A DNA stretch of 64,000 nucleotides from Omphalotus guepiniiformis (taxonomy: Eukaryota > Basidiomycota > Agaricomycetes > Agaricales > Omphalotaceae), in contig JAQOOI010000079.1 in assembly GCA_028554645.1 (NCBI GenBank), positions 2,108,001 through 2,172,000 of the forward strand. The letters run 5' to 3'. Made by a program: the position numbers and the translations under genes. Shown here piece by piece: positions 35,035-48,931 of the stretch. The notes below the pieces were generated by a model. That model searched no databases and was not told the DNA's origin. It saw only the letters and a program-made list of their open reading frames with translations. Within the stretch, counting starts at the first letter, position 1, and each line of letters starts with the position of its first letter.

Positions 35035-38000
35035 GCATGTATGCATGAACCTCGGATTTCTCTCGTATCAAAAGCCCTTGAGCTCTTGCTTTTCTTTCTT
35101 TTTCTTTCTTATGTTTTTATGTTAGACCAATACTGACATATGTACACCGCTTGCTTATCATGACGTGGACCTTCGGCTTTGGCTACTATCTTATTGATTT
35201 GTACTAACTTACTACACTGTACATACACTTCTGCATTTTCGTTATTATATAGATTTTACTTCCAATATGTATTCGTATCTACATATCATATCTATGTACT
35301 TAACCTCCCACTCAATACTCTGTGCACATGTACAAATGGTGTGATGTCATCGTGCCTGATCTCCGGCTTCAGGGCAGGACAAAAGCCACATCAGGCGTCT
35401 CCAAAGTTCCGACACTAAAATCCCGAGTTCAATTCCGGCGTTGCATCTACATACCGTCTACATAAAACACATCTTGTTGATTGTTGACCATGATGAAAAG
35501 AAATATTAGCCGCTCATAATGAGTGGTTCAAGGAAGGAAGAGAGACTAACCTATGAAGATCTGAGCCTCAATTCTTATTACCACCATGATGTATATGATG
35601 GTTATGTGTAAGTACCTTCTCAGAAATTGACGCTGGACTGAAAATTCACGAAGGAGCACTTGTGAGATGGCCACCTCATTCATGTTGTCAAGTAGGCTAT
35701 GTTTGGTTCTTTCTTTCCAATTAGCTCTCCGGAATGGTGCAATTACCGTTGTTGGATATCCGTCGCCTTGAGATGTGTCCCTCTGCTTATGAATGTCAAT
35801 GTTATGCTGCTGTGTATGTTCCAGTAAAGATTACACCGCTGAAACAGTTACAAGTCCGAGGATTTTCTTGAGCTGCGGGACATTGGAGACCTATGAGTTC
35901 CAGTTTGAACGCTCTTTGGAGATTTGGTACCTAGTGACTCTGTGTACCCGGACATACTTCTGTCACATAAGGCAGGTATGTGTGTTTTGCAAAACCCCAC
36001 GCCATTTGAAAGAAACCTATGTTCGTGCTAGGATTTAGATTGCCCACTTCCGTGGAATTCCGTGTAAGAAGAGAGAGAACCACATGCTTTCCCGTCGTTC
36101 CCCAGAGCTGTGACATTTCTCATTTCCCTCAGATCTGATATATCCCATTGGTTTCAGCTGAAATTTCCTGTACCGGTGGCGTTGAGACGATTTCAAATAC
36201 TGAAAACCCTCATCTGTAAGGTGGAGATTGATTCTACTGCCGCCACGCCACCCCCACAACATCATGGCCGATCGCTGCATTTGCTACACCGACATAGCAT
36301 CAGACGGTCTTGAAGGTATCTTGAGAATTGAGCGTACATACATTGCTCTCTCCGTCCGCAACAAACTCCATCGCATATCTGTTCCGTAGGCGTTTTCTCC
36401 AAGACGAAGTTTCTATAGTGACTTACCGACGACCCTGATCCTGATCCTGCTGCAAAATTTCGTATGCTTGTATTCTTGAAGTAAGAATATGCACACTGAT
36501 TCGCTGGCAGGCAGAAGTGCTCGTTGCCATAGGTGATCCGGGATGTTCAGCGGCGCTGCAGTGCTCACTGCAGAGCGACTGCAAGCGAGTGCGCCAATTT
36601 CTAACATCATAGAACGGGGTATGAATGCCGCCACACAGCGGCCCAATTGAGGATCTCCGATCAGAACATTGCGTAGATCTGGTGTAGATCCTAGAAGCGG
36701 TAACACCAGACAGACTTTATGTCGAGTTCTTTCAAACTGTAGGGAGAGCACATGGTTATACTGTTTTGCTTAGAGAAAGAGAGCACTGACGGGGAAGAAA
36801 TATCGAAAAAGACGGAGATGAAGTCCCGCAACAAGAGTGTTTACGCTTCGTCGTTAAGCAGAGGAGCAAGTCTTGATGTAATTAATTGAGGGCTACAGTA
36901 TTTCCCGATTCTTTCTATGAAGGTTGTTCCATACGAGATTTCGGAATCCGCGTCCACGGGCTACTATGTAGTAAGAAAGGTACTTGGCCTACTCCGACGA
37001 TGCTTGAGTTTCGGGAATCTGAACAAGTTTCAGCGGTGAAGGACATAATTCAATGGATATATCTTGCCTGTTCAACGCGCACAACAAACAAGTCAGATCA
37101 GTCAGCTGTCGATATTCATATTAAAAAACACCCGTACCGGAGGTCTCCTGTGGCAATTGAAGACAGTTGAAGATATGATGAGACTTGATGAGACCTGGGT
37201 CCCTGGCCGTTCTTTCAGTTCAAGGTCCCGGATGGATACCGCTTCATAGTAGAAAGCGTAAATAGAAAAAATCCGAGATATTGTAGTCAAGCATGCGAAT
37301 GAACGCTCGAAAGTTCAAAGCAGGTTCCGTCGACGGTCGGAGAGGTAGTAAACGAAATATTCAGGCGGAGTTTGTACTATAAGCGAAATCTTCACGTGGA
37401 GAAGGAGTCACGCGGCGACAAAAATCCCGCCTCCGATTCTAACCTGACGCCAAAACATGTCAACATTCTTACTGACTTGCAGCCTCCTGGCCTTCGACTA
37501 GCTTCACTTGTTTGTCTGAATACGAATGTATATGTGAGTAATCCTCAAAGGTTCAGTCAAAAGTGTCTGAAAGATGAGCATATACAGTTCCAGCGGCGAC
37601 TACGAATCGACAAAAACAAAAATTAATTGATCAAGGCTCGAATACCGTTGATACAAGACTCAGATCAAATTGACAACGTCAAGGGGGTAGTCATTATTAC
37701 TCACCTTCAACCGACGATGGAGATATCGAGTAAGTAGATCCCAGCTCCTAAGAACTAATCCGTGCCGTATCCTCATGTCTTTTGCGGAACCGGTCATGTC
37801 AATAGCAGAACCAAAAAATCTAGTATAAACTTCCTTTCCCGGTATTTTCGGGGAAGGAACATATACGCAGCACTCAATAACTGAAGCAAAAACCTCGCTC
37901 AAATAAATATCAAATGATCAAACGGGTCAAAAAATGCATTGAAGGACGATCCCGCCCCCCCTTCATTTCCTGTTACAGCGTGGTTATCAACCCGTATAGG

Positions 38001-38243
38001 GCTACACTCGCCGTGAATCAGCTTATGGAGACCCTCGACGTTCCAAACACAAAACTTTTGATGCGATGACCTTCGCTCTCAGGCTGTTTTCGTCTTCAAC
38101 CGCTTGCCTAACACTTGGGGGAGAAATGTGGCCGTCTTACTCTTGAACAGAGGCACGGCATACAAACTCCTTCACTTGGTATATATACGCTTAGTGGGTG
38201 CGTACTGGAGTACTTGCTTATCATCGACTTCACCTTTCTCAAA
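35035..38243. other. Long intergenic region, no recognisable gene
   Basis: 3.2 kb between P450 2 and the second Zn2Cys6 gene. I found no domain, signal peptide or coherent exon chain. A weak TATA (TATATATAC) lies about 65 bp before the regulator start (near 38178). Decayed sequence is possible. Confidence 0.45.
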
Positions 38244-40413
38244 ATGAGCTCGTCTGGTAGATCCCCCAAAGGAACAGCATGCATCAATTGCAGGTACAGC
38301 AAACTTATTCACTTCACTGACATTCATCTCTGACTCTGACTCTGACCTTTCAATAGACAGCGCAAAATTGTGAGTTTCTCAAGCTTTTGACTCACCCAAA
38401 CTCGCCCCCGAGATCATGACTGGAACTCACCCTACCTCGTTTATAACAGCGCTGTGACGGGAACCGTCCTGTATGCGGAAGCTGTAGTACAACTCTACCT
38501 AGTGCCTGCAGATACTCAGACGGCGGTCCCTCTCTGGATCAAGTCTTACAGGAAGAAATCGCCATCCTCGAAACTCGAATCCAACAATTGGAAAATCCGA
38601 GCGATACTTCGCAAAGCATGGCACTGCATAACCCTTACGCTCCGTCGGGTCAGAGTTCTTCGCGCTCGCAGCATGTTCCTTTCCAGGTTTAGTAATTTTG
38701 CTTAATTGCTAGACACCGTTACTGACTCTTGATTCTCCCTTACGACAAAATAGATCTCTCCTAATATGATGAAAACGCTGTAAGAACCATTGCGCTATAT
38801 CCCGTCGTGGCGTTGTGTTTCTCTGATGCTGAATTGGAAATGTCAACGCAGCTTCCGCTCTTTCATGCCATACTCTAGTGAATTCGGATTTTTCCTCGAC
38901 TTCCAACGATTCTCAAGCAGCATGGCATCCGGTACTCATCGACCAGCAACTTCAATCATAAGCGTCTGCAACCTCTTCGGTTCCTACCTCTCCCCCGTAA
39001 ACGAAATATCAACACTCCAACCAAGTTTCCTCACCCAAGCACTCTACGACGTCGCTCACGGTCTACAAGGAAACCACCCCCAACGCGCACTTCATTGCAT
39101 CCAAGCGGAAGTTCTCCTCGCTCAGTACCTTTTCATCAATGGACGTATCATGGAAGGTAAATACAGAATAAGTACTGCTGTATCGATTGTTCTCGCAGCG
39201 GGGTTTCATAAGATTCGCGCTTTGGACTCCGCTGTGCAGTCTTTTGCTGGACAAGCGGGAACGGGTTCGGTTCCGCCTCCTGTAGATGTTGTTGATGAAG
39301 GAGAAAGAATTAACGCTTTGTGGACTGTGTTGATTCTCAATCATTGTTGGACTGCAGCTGATGGATCTCCTTCGAACATCGTCTATGACGTTCCTGCGTC
39401 TCGTATTGACACACCTTGGCCGTTAGATGCAGGAGCTTATGCTCAAGTTCGTTTGTTTTTCCTTGTGATCTATGTTCTGTTCAACTTTCCTGATAACTTT
39501 CTTTTTGTGTCGTAGACGCCTTTGCCGGACAACGTCCGAGGCAGTCACACGATTCAAAACTTTTTGGCCAATGTCCCCGACAACGGACGATCCTTACTCG
39601 CATTACACGCCAAAGCCGCTATCCTCTTCGAGCAAGCTTCTCTCATGTTCCGCAAATATCGTCCTAGTACGTACGCTCCAGTACTCCTCCCTAATACCTT
39701 CAAGGTCTTACTCACTAACCTTCCTTTTCCAAGACATGGGTCTCCAAGAAGCCACCCATTTCCAAAAATCCTTCACCTCTCTCAACAACCTAATCAAACG
39801 AATGGCTTCCGAGCTCCCACCACTCGGGGACTCCCACAACTCACGCAGTATAACCCGCAGACTCCTCGTCATACACACCTTATGCAGAGTCTCAACCATT
39901 CAACTCCACTACACTTTCGCAGACACCGATCCCGCATCACACGGACAAATCATATCTGCAGCTGACAGCGTCGTCGGCCTACTTCGCATCACAAATCTCA
40001 CTGAATTCCCTTTCATCGATCCAATCATTGGGGTAAGAACCGCCGCACTTGCGAGTTTTATCTTAGATGCACAGCTCAATTTACTCATCACTTTCTTTCT
40101 TTTTTGTTTCGTTTCGTTCGGTGACACAGACGCTTTGGATCGCTACGGCAAAGGTCTTTACGGATGAGATCACGTCTATGAGATCTAATGCAAGTTCGAA
40201 TATACCGCGCAGGATGTCCCCGAATGATCTTGTTAACGCCGTTGAAGTTATTTTGGCTGCGATGAGCGTATTCGCTCCGAGGTCATCGCTTATGGGTGAG
40301 TTCTTCCAGCTGACTTACTTGCTACGACCACGATGTTGATTCAATTCCTCGTTATTATCAAAGACGCCCAGCTTCGACAGGTTCGCCAGGACTTTACTGC
40401 TGCGATGCATTGA
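38244..40413 (+). CDS. Zn2Cys6 transcription factor, family member 2
   Basis: ATG 38244-38246 (MSSSGRSPKGTACINC), then the zinc cluster across three exons: ACINCR, RQRKI, CDGNRPVCGSCSTT...ACRYSDGG. The dimerisation helix is LQEEIAILETRIQQLENP. The middle domain includes SIISVCNLFGSYLSPVNEIS, HPQRALHCIQAEVLLAQYLF, YRISTAVSIVLAAGFHKIRA, DEGERINALWTVLILNHCW and RIDTPWPLDAGAY. The next exon has FLANVPDNGRSLLALHAKAA, and later ones QEATHFQKSFTSLNNLIKRM and FPFIDPIIG. The last exon gives DAQLRQVRQDFTAAMH and TGA at 40411-40413. Same architecture, intron positions and conserved blocks as the members at 22.5 and 43.0 kb. It converges on the Gly-rich gene (273 bp between stops). Nuclear regulator with unknown targets. 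Confidence 0.82.
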
Positions 40414-40686
40414 GGAAATTCTCCACGGAAATTTCGTCTTGTAAATAACGAATATGTTTCTATGTTTTCCTATTTTGTTTTCTTATTTTGTTTCGTGTTG
40501 ATATTCACTTTACTATGTGTTACTGACCTGTACTCGTCGCTATGCTTGTCTTTGCTTTCACTTTATGCCAATACTTGTTGTCGAATTGTTCCTAAATGCC
40601 TACATACTATCGTTTGTCCCAGTTCGTCCGAGTCGCATGAGGGTATACAAATAACCGGAAAAACAGCAAATGAACAGACGGACACA

Positions 40687-41748
40687 TTATATAACAAAGT
40701 CAGAGACAGCATGCCACACAACGAGTATGAGCGCCACTACCCCCACATTCGGCACAGACCACTGAACACCCGCCCCATCAATAAGCGGAGCAGCAGCGCC
40801 GATGGTTTGATTGAGACAATCCAACAACGTATTGTCAATGTTTGACGGGAGCGGGGTATCGGGCGCACTGCTATCATTTCCTAGCGCTGCTGTGTTGTTA
40901 TATCCATCCAGAGTCAGCGCAATACTACTTGCTCTGTAGTACTCAACAGCCGACTCTGGCTGTGGAGAATTAGGGTCCGTATCGTTGTAAGGTATTGGGG
41001 TCGTAGATGTGGAGGACGTATTCAAGGAGGATGAACAGTTCGCTGTTATATCTGAGATGAGTTCGACCACGGTACTATTATCAGAAATGACGTGGAAAGT
41101 CGTGTTTGAAGAGCTCGAGGTGAAGGTCGAAGTCATTATCGGACCACCTGGCCGACTTGTATTGTCTGGCCGTCCATACTGATGAAAACTGAATTAGAGA
41201 AGTCACATGGACCGCGTGCGGGAAGGGGTTTTTACCTCAGTATCATGCAAGTAAGCAGCACCTCCAGCTCCAACCACACCTCCCCAAGCGATTGGCCAGA
41301 AGAAAAAGGGAAACCCTCGCCCAGCTACGCCACGCCCAGTAATTCCAGGGTAACCGCTCCCGTAAGTGCTGAGGAAAACGAGGAAGCAGCATAAATACGG
41401 TAATGTTTCGGGTAGCAAGAATATTTAAAGAACTAACCTGGATCCGAAAACTTGATTTCTGGTGCCACCACCTTCCGAACGCCCGGCAAATAATTGGCCA
41501 GAAGGTATAGTCACGGCCCTACCACCGCCGTTCCCGAAAGCAGTTGCTGACCTCGAGGAACCTCCAGTCGAAACTGGTGTCGACCTCCCGCCTCCACCAG
41601 AGCTACCACTAGAACCAGAGCTTTTTCCACCACCAGAGCTGCCGCTACTCCCGCCACCTCTCCCACCTCCACCTCCGCCTCTTCGACGAGAAAGTTTACG
41701 TGCTGCCTTCTCATTCTTCGAGCGAGTGGATAGGAACGGAACGTACAT
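40687..41748 (-). CDS. Gly-rich, Ser/Thr-rich membrane protein of unknown function
   Basis: Exons from ATG 41746-41748 encode a basic start, a long Gly/Ser-rich tract (about 41510-41690), then ATAFGNGGGRAVTIPSGQLF and AGRSEGGGTRNQVFGSR. After an intron come GSGYPGITGRGVAGRGFPFF and a membrane-like FWPIAWGGVVGAGGAAYLHD. The last exon has YGRPDNTSRPGGPIMTSTF, a Ser/Thr/Asn-rich region and a C-terminal hydrophobic segment (VPNVGVVALILVVWHAV) before TAA at 40687-40689. This pattern recurs in uncharacterised agaricomycete proteins. No catalytic motif is visible. The start may lack an upstream signal-peptide exon: an acceptor-like cag sits just before the ATG. Confidence 0.65.
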
Positions 41749-43015
41749 TGCTGAAGTAAATTAGGCGTGAATTCAATAAACCAATGAAAGATACAGTAGC
41801 GGGTATTGCAGAAAACGTGAAGACGTTAGATTCGTGGTGGTGGTAACAGCACAAGGTTCGACCGAAGTGATATTGTTACATGAGAAGGACAGAGTATATT
41901 GGAAAACTTTGCAGCACAGCTTTAGCCCTGTATTTGTCAACATGTGGCCTCAAAGCTGTTGAAATTAGCCCGGCAATTCGATCCGGCAGAGAAGCGATTC
42001 CGACTCGGCCTCGGAATCGACACTGTACATGTTTTACTAGTGTGGTCATTGATGATGAGACCAGCAGCATCTAGGAGAGTACCCCAACATACAGTATATC
42101 ATGTTCGATTTGGATAGCAAGAGGAATAATCGGTTTCGATCGTTTTTTTTGGAATTGATCATGACAATTGATGATGATCGAAGTGTTCGGAACAGGAAGA
42201 GCGCCACACAGTCACGTGATGGGTCGCAAGGTTCTTCTCAGGCGGGCCGGAAAGCAAGTAGTAATTAGAGCACAACACCGTCGGGTATCACCGTCACTAT
42301 CACCAACGCTTTCTTGCTGCTTTCTGCCCCATGTTCATTCATCTTACTACGACATCTTGAAGTGATCCTTTCATACACAAGCATCAGCCTGAGCGCTGAT
42401 GCAACCGCCTCGGAGGAATTAAAATTGTGTCCTCCGCTTTTTGCCCGAGAAATGTACATCGAACGTACAAGCAACGTAGAAGAGGAGGATGATGACGTGA
42501 GTGAAATTGACCACGAGGAACAAAAAACTAAGCATGTATGAGTAACAAATCTCTTTTAGGACGAGTTTGTGCAGTTCAGCTCAGCAACAACTTGGCAGCG
42601 ACCAAACGACCCCCGCGTCGCGCCCGTGTCCGGCTTTCTAAATATCTTCTTACCGGGGACCTCGATAAATAATTGATATTCGTACTCTGAAAATGCACTA
42701 TTACAGCCCTTTCAGCTACAAGATAACACGGGCATCAATTCAAGCAAGGAACTCTGCTTGCTTGCGCTTAACCCTCGCATGTTGAAGCAAAAAGGCTATT
42801 ACACCTCACACCGAATATGACATTCAATACTCGGCCTGTCCAAGAACACCGAATACCGATTGATCTGGCGCTGGTCGGAAATTATTTCTCTTTCAACTGT
42901 AAATGTTACGCTGCTTTGGTATATAACAAAGTCGATGGTTCGTTGGTCTCTACTCTACTCTAATCAACAACAACAACGAAATTCCTATTCCTATTCCTAT
43001 TCACTAAAACTTACA
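41749..43015. other. Intergenic, promoter of Zn2Cys6 member 3 at right
   Basis: 1.3 kb with no supported gene. A TATA-like TATATAAC sits at about 42920 and a hexamer run (cctatt repeated, 42982-43002) lies just upstream of the regulator start. Confidence 0.45.
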
Positions 43016-45329
43016 ATGTCTTCGAAACCGAAACCTTCAGGTTCTGTTCCAGGAAAGACAGGAAGAAGTACGCGTGTACCGAGAAATGCTGCATGCACAA
43101 ATTGCAGGTAATGAAATTCCAGTACTTATATGGATTACTGACTCGGATGTGACCACACTGAATAGACGACGCAAGATGGTACGTTTCCATCCACTACTAC
43201 AGCTAGCTTCGCCTCGGAGTTGAACTATCATCTATCATCATCTCATTCTATATTCTATATTCTAGAAATGTGACGGTAAGAAACCCATGTGCGGACCATG
43301 CAGTAGATCCGGAACCCTAGGCGACTGCGAATTCGGAGATAGAGGTGGGACACAAGCAGACGCGCTCGAAGAACAAATTTCTATACTTGAGAATCGACTT
43401 CAGGAATTGGAAAACCCGAATGACCCGCGTTCTTCTATGATGTTGTATGATCCTTATGCACGTTCACAGACGCGACCTTCTACTCCTGGGCTGGGGAGGT
43501 CACTTCAAGGTACTAACGGCTTATATATATATATATATATAAAGGTTAGATAGCGAGCTGATTATTTATGATAGCTTCTACTGGACATGGTGACATTGAG
43601 GTAGGAGTTACTCGATTCGTTATCCATGACGTTATATGTTCAATGTTGGTACTAAACTCCAGAGTACCTCATCAACACTCTCTCGCGCTTTGTAAGTCTT
43701 ATATCGTGTACTCTTCCTACCTGAGTCCTTCTGATCTCGCTTTACCTACAGAGTAGACGCATTTCTACCACACGCAGTCGATCTAGGATTCTTCTTGGAT
43801 CCAGCTCACCTCGATGACCCCTCCGAATCAACCCCCAGCCCTCCCCATTTCAGTCGCGCTCTTCTCAGCACCGTATACCTCCTAGGTTCCTACCTCAGCG
43901 ATAACAAGGAAACCGAAACCCACTACCTCACCTACGCCGTCCAATCAACATCCCAAGGTCTCTCAGAAAATCACCCCCAAAAAGTGATCCACACAATCCA
44001 ATCCAACATCCTCCTCTCACAATACTTTTTCCTAAAATCTCGGTCCCTAGAAGCAAACTATCATCTAAGCACAGCCGTCGCACTCGTATTCAGTGCTGGC
44101 CTACATAAAATTCGATCACTGGATGATGTGTTTTTCAGCAATGCTTCTTCTGCTTATGGCTCGGGTACGGCGAGTACAGGCACAGCTTCGGGGTTGGTGT
44201 TACAGAGACAAAGACAAATGATGTTACCTCCTCCTCGGGATTTAAGAGAAGAGGGTGAAAGGATTAATGCGATGTGGACTGTGTTGGGGATTAATAGTTG
44301 TTGGACTGTTGCTGAGAATTCATCTTCGGATACACTTTATGGGCATCCGGATAGTCAGATTGATACGCCTTGGCCTTTGGATATTGCGAGTTACTCTATT
44401 GTAAGTCTTTTTTCTCATCATCTGTGTTTTGGAATGTTGTTCAGCCGGCTTGACTTTCCCTTGGCAGACGGAGTTTCCTCCCCAACTTCGATCACGGTTT
44501 ACAGTGCAGAACTTCCTCGCGAACATGTCTGATCAGGGATATTCCTTATTGGCATTATACGCCAAAGCTTCGATTCTATTCGAGCAGTGTACAACCACAT
44601 ATCGTCGCTATTCACCCAGTATGTCCATGTCCATACATTATCGGTCGTGTCAGGGCTGCTCACTTGATAACTTGATACCTCCGTACTTCCTTTTCATACG
44701 TAGACATGTCACTAGATCAATCCCGAACCTACACAGCCTCATTCGAATCTCTCAACATCCTAACCGCGAAATTCATCTCCGAACTCCCACCAATAGAATC
44801 AGCATCAAATTTATCTGTAGCAAAACGACTTTTGGTCGTCCACGTACTTGCGAGAGTCGCAACGATTCATCTTCATTATCCTTTCATTGATCAAAATTCT
44901 CGGTCTCATGCAAGAATTATCACTTCAGCGAATGATTGTGTTAAGGTGATTAGGGGTGTACCTTGGAAGGATGTTTTAGTGATTGATCCTATCATGGCGG
45001 TGAGTTTCTTGTATGTTTTTTTTTGGGGGATACCGTTTAATTCCGTTGGTACAGACACTCTACGTGACCATCGCGCAAGTTCTCATCCGGGAACTCGCTA
45101 GGCTACGCTCATCGAGACGCGCACATTCTTCTTCGACGAGTCCGAGTCGGGAGCTAGCAGGTGATGTGGAGAGTATTATCCTGATCATGTCGGGACTTGC
45201 GATACGTTCTCCTTTGATGGGTGAGTTTTTGTTTTGCTAGATTAACTTGACATGTATTCAAGTTGAAGCACTGCAGACGCCCGTTTGAGTACTTTGCGAG
45301 CAGATTATGCAGCCGCCATTTCGCGTTAG
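43016..45329 (+). CDS. Zn2Cys6 transcription factor, family member 3
   Basis: ATG 43016-43018 (MSSKPKPSGSVPGKTG). The zinc cluster lies in three exons: ACTNCR, RRRKM, KCDGKKPMCGPCSRSGTLGD with the last Cys in CEF. The dimerisation helix is LEEQISILENRLQELENP. An intron near 43523-43541 contains a (TA)n run. The middle domain includes LLSTVYLLGSYLSDNKETE, HPQKVIHTIQSNILLSQYFF, YHLSTAVALVFSAGLHKIRS, EEGERINAMWTVLGINSCW and QIDTPWPLDIASY. Next come NFLANMSDQGYSLLALYAKA, then ISELPPIESASNLSVAKRLL and VIDPIMA. The last exon has DARLSTLRADYAAAISR and TAG at 45327-45329. It has extra residues after the HKIRS block compared with members 1 and 2. Probably an intact nuclear regulator. Confidence 0.82.
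43522..43541. repeat. (TA)n microsatellite
   Basis: Ten TA units inside an intron of the third Zn2Cys6 gene. A simple repeat likely to vary between strains. Confidence 0.9.
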
Positions 45330-45511
45330 AACTTCGCAAGAAGACTCGGTTTTTTAGGGAGCTTAGTAGAGATCTATCCTTTTTACAATCCAAACAAACT
45401 GTAGTTAGATTTTCTAATATATGATACAGATTTCGTTTCTCCATCTACAGTATTCGAACCAACTCAAACTCGAAAACGATATATGAAATCAGAGTTGAAT
45501 CGTATGAGAAT

Positions 45512-46092
45512 AATTTAGGGTTTGGTGAGCAAATAAACCCCGAGTTACTAACATGTTATTAACATGAGCCCTCCCAGGAGCATTATTCACGCTAGTTATT
45601 AACATTTGCTCACAAATCTTGTGAAAAATGATAATAACAAGTGAAAAATACAATTTCTAACATGTGAGAAATAAAATGTGTGTGACAATTAGTTAGAAAT
45701 GGTGCTTTAGGCAATCTCAGCCAAGTAGTAGGCCAGTTGTCAGTACTTCAGTGCAATAAGCTCTCTGTCAATGGTGATTTATCAGTCAAAAAGTCATAAG
45801 TGGTAGCAGATTTTACATGATGGCAGATCTTTTCAGGTAACTGTGCTCGCTAGAAATGCCTTGGGAGGACTGCCCTGTGGCCGTGAGCGTTTTTCCAACT
45901 TTTGGTCATGGCATGTCAATGAAGAAAGTCAAAAATCACTCAAATTTCGCCTCAGAGCGCAATATAAAAGCTGAATTTTTCACAATTTCTAACAGGCCTT
46001 GGAAGACCCTCGAGTTAGTAACAAGTTATTAACGTGTTAATAACAATGTGAATAAATCGTGTGAGCAAATAACCAATTTTTCGCCAGACCCT
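45512..46092. mobile_element. MITE-like non-autonomous DNA element
   Basis: An AT-rich, non-coding stretch whose ends are inverted: AGGGTTTGGTGA at 45517 and the reverse complement of AGGGTCTGGCGA ending at 46092 (10 of 12 matching). ATGAGAAT occurs at 45504-45511, five bases before the left terminus, and directly after the right terminus at 46093-46100, consistent with an 8-bp target duplication of hAT type with slight end erosion. Subterminal repeats support this: CGAGTTAsTAACAwGTTATTAAC at both ends, several GTTATTAAC/GTTAATAAC copies, and GTGAGCAAAT in both orientations. No transposase is encoded. It sits between the third Zn2Cys6 gene and the OYE gene, 25 bp past the OYE stop. Confidence 0.6.
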
Positions 46093-46116
46093 ATGAGAAT
46101 TCGTTCTCTTCCGAGT

Positions 46117-47865
<1,749 letters not shown>

Positions 47866-48931
47866 GGCGATTTTAAAAAAGATGGGAAGGGACAAGAAGT
47901 CGAAGTGGATACTAATCGATATAGACGAAACCTCGTTGAACGAACGATTTGCTTTTATACCCAGACCTCCAGCGGGGCCATAAATTAAACGGATTGGTAT
48001 ATATCAGATACTACCAGGATAATAGGAAGTTGTATCAGATTGCGCTTAATCGCGGGTGACTGCCTATTAGTTCCCAATCAGTGAGCTTGCTTATACATAT
48101 AGAGCGAGATGAGACCGAAGAAATACATGTCATGTAATACTCACCACCAAACCTCTCCCGCGTGGGAACGGTAAAATTATCGACTACCGATGTGCAGGGG
48201 AGACCATGGCGGCCGTAGTAAAAGGCGTGGGGTTTGGGGTAGCTTGAAATACGTAGGGGCAACCTCAGTATAGGATACGTAAATGCAGCTTGGATTCCTT
48301 GCACCTCGGAAGGAAGACCAAAATTAAATCCCCAAAACATGAGATACAAAGAAACTTCTAGCGTTCAACGACTGTACGGAGAAGAAATTGTGCTGTTCTG
48401 AAGGCACTGGCTTGGTCCTGGAGATAAACCATTTCAGGCTAGCGAGTCATATGGAACTTTGAACCAGATAAGTTCGAGTAATCGAATACCTCTCAACACG
48501 AGGGTTCAAACGTTCAAGTTCTCGGCAGCACTCTTTCAAGTTGGGACATGCGTAAAAAAAAACCTATATATTCATCAAGATACGCATCGTTCCTATGTTG
48601 TACGTCTGACTCACCTGAGATTCATCTGTACACCTCGGTCCTCAACTGCTTTGCAAAAACGTAAGGTTCGTATCTTTGGGGACTGCGAGCCTCGAGAGCT
48701 CAGAATACACAGTTTTCCACGATCACGTTTCGGGGGAAGCGGCTGGTTTGTGCGTCGCACAAAAATGTCCACTGAGTACGGAATATACAGATTACTCGAC
48801 TTTTATTCTGGTGCGAAGGATGACATGGAAGAAGGACAACAACAGAGCAGCGATAAATCAGAAAGCAGATTACAACAAAGAGATTCATCAAGCAGCAGGG
48901 ATCAAAGGACAATAACGACAGCTAGTCACGA
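47866..48931. other. Intergenic
   Basis: OYE promoter at the left (a TATA-like AAAAGCAAA/TATAAAAG region near 47950 on the minus strand), then DNA with no supported gene, then the 3' flank of the MYND gene. The 159-codon plus frame at 48459-48938 lacks any motif and overlaps the MYND stop. Confidence 0.4.

Noticed and set aside
35400..35450. GAGTTCAATTCC resembling a tRNA B-box
   Set aside because: No acceptor or anticodon stem and no A-box at the right distance could be drawn.
41462..41764. Plus-strand Pro-rich frame of 100 codons
   Set aside because: It is the antisense of the Gly-rich tract of the minus-strand gene; Gly codons read in reverse give Pro.
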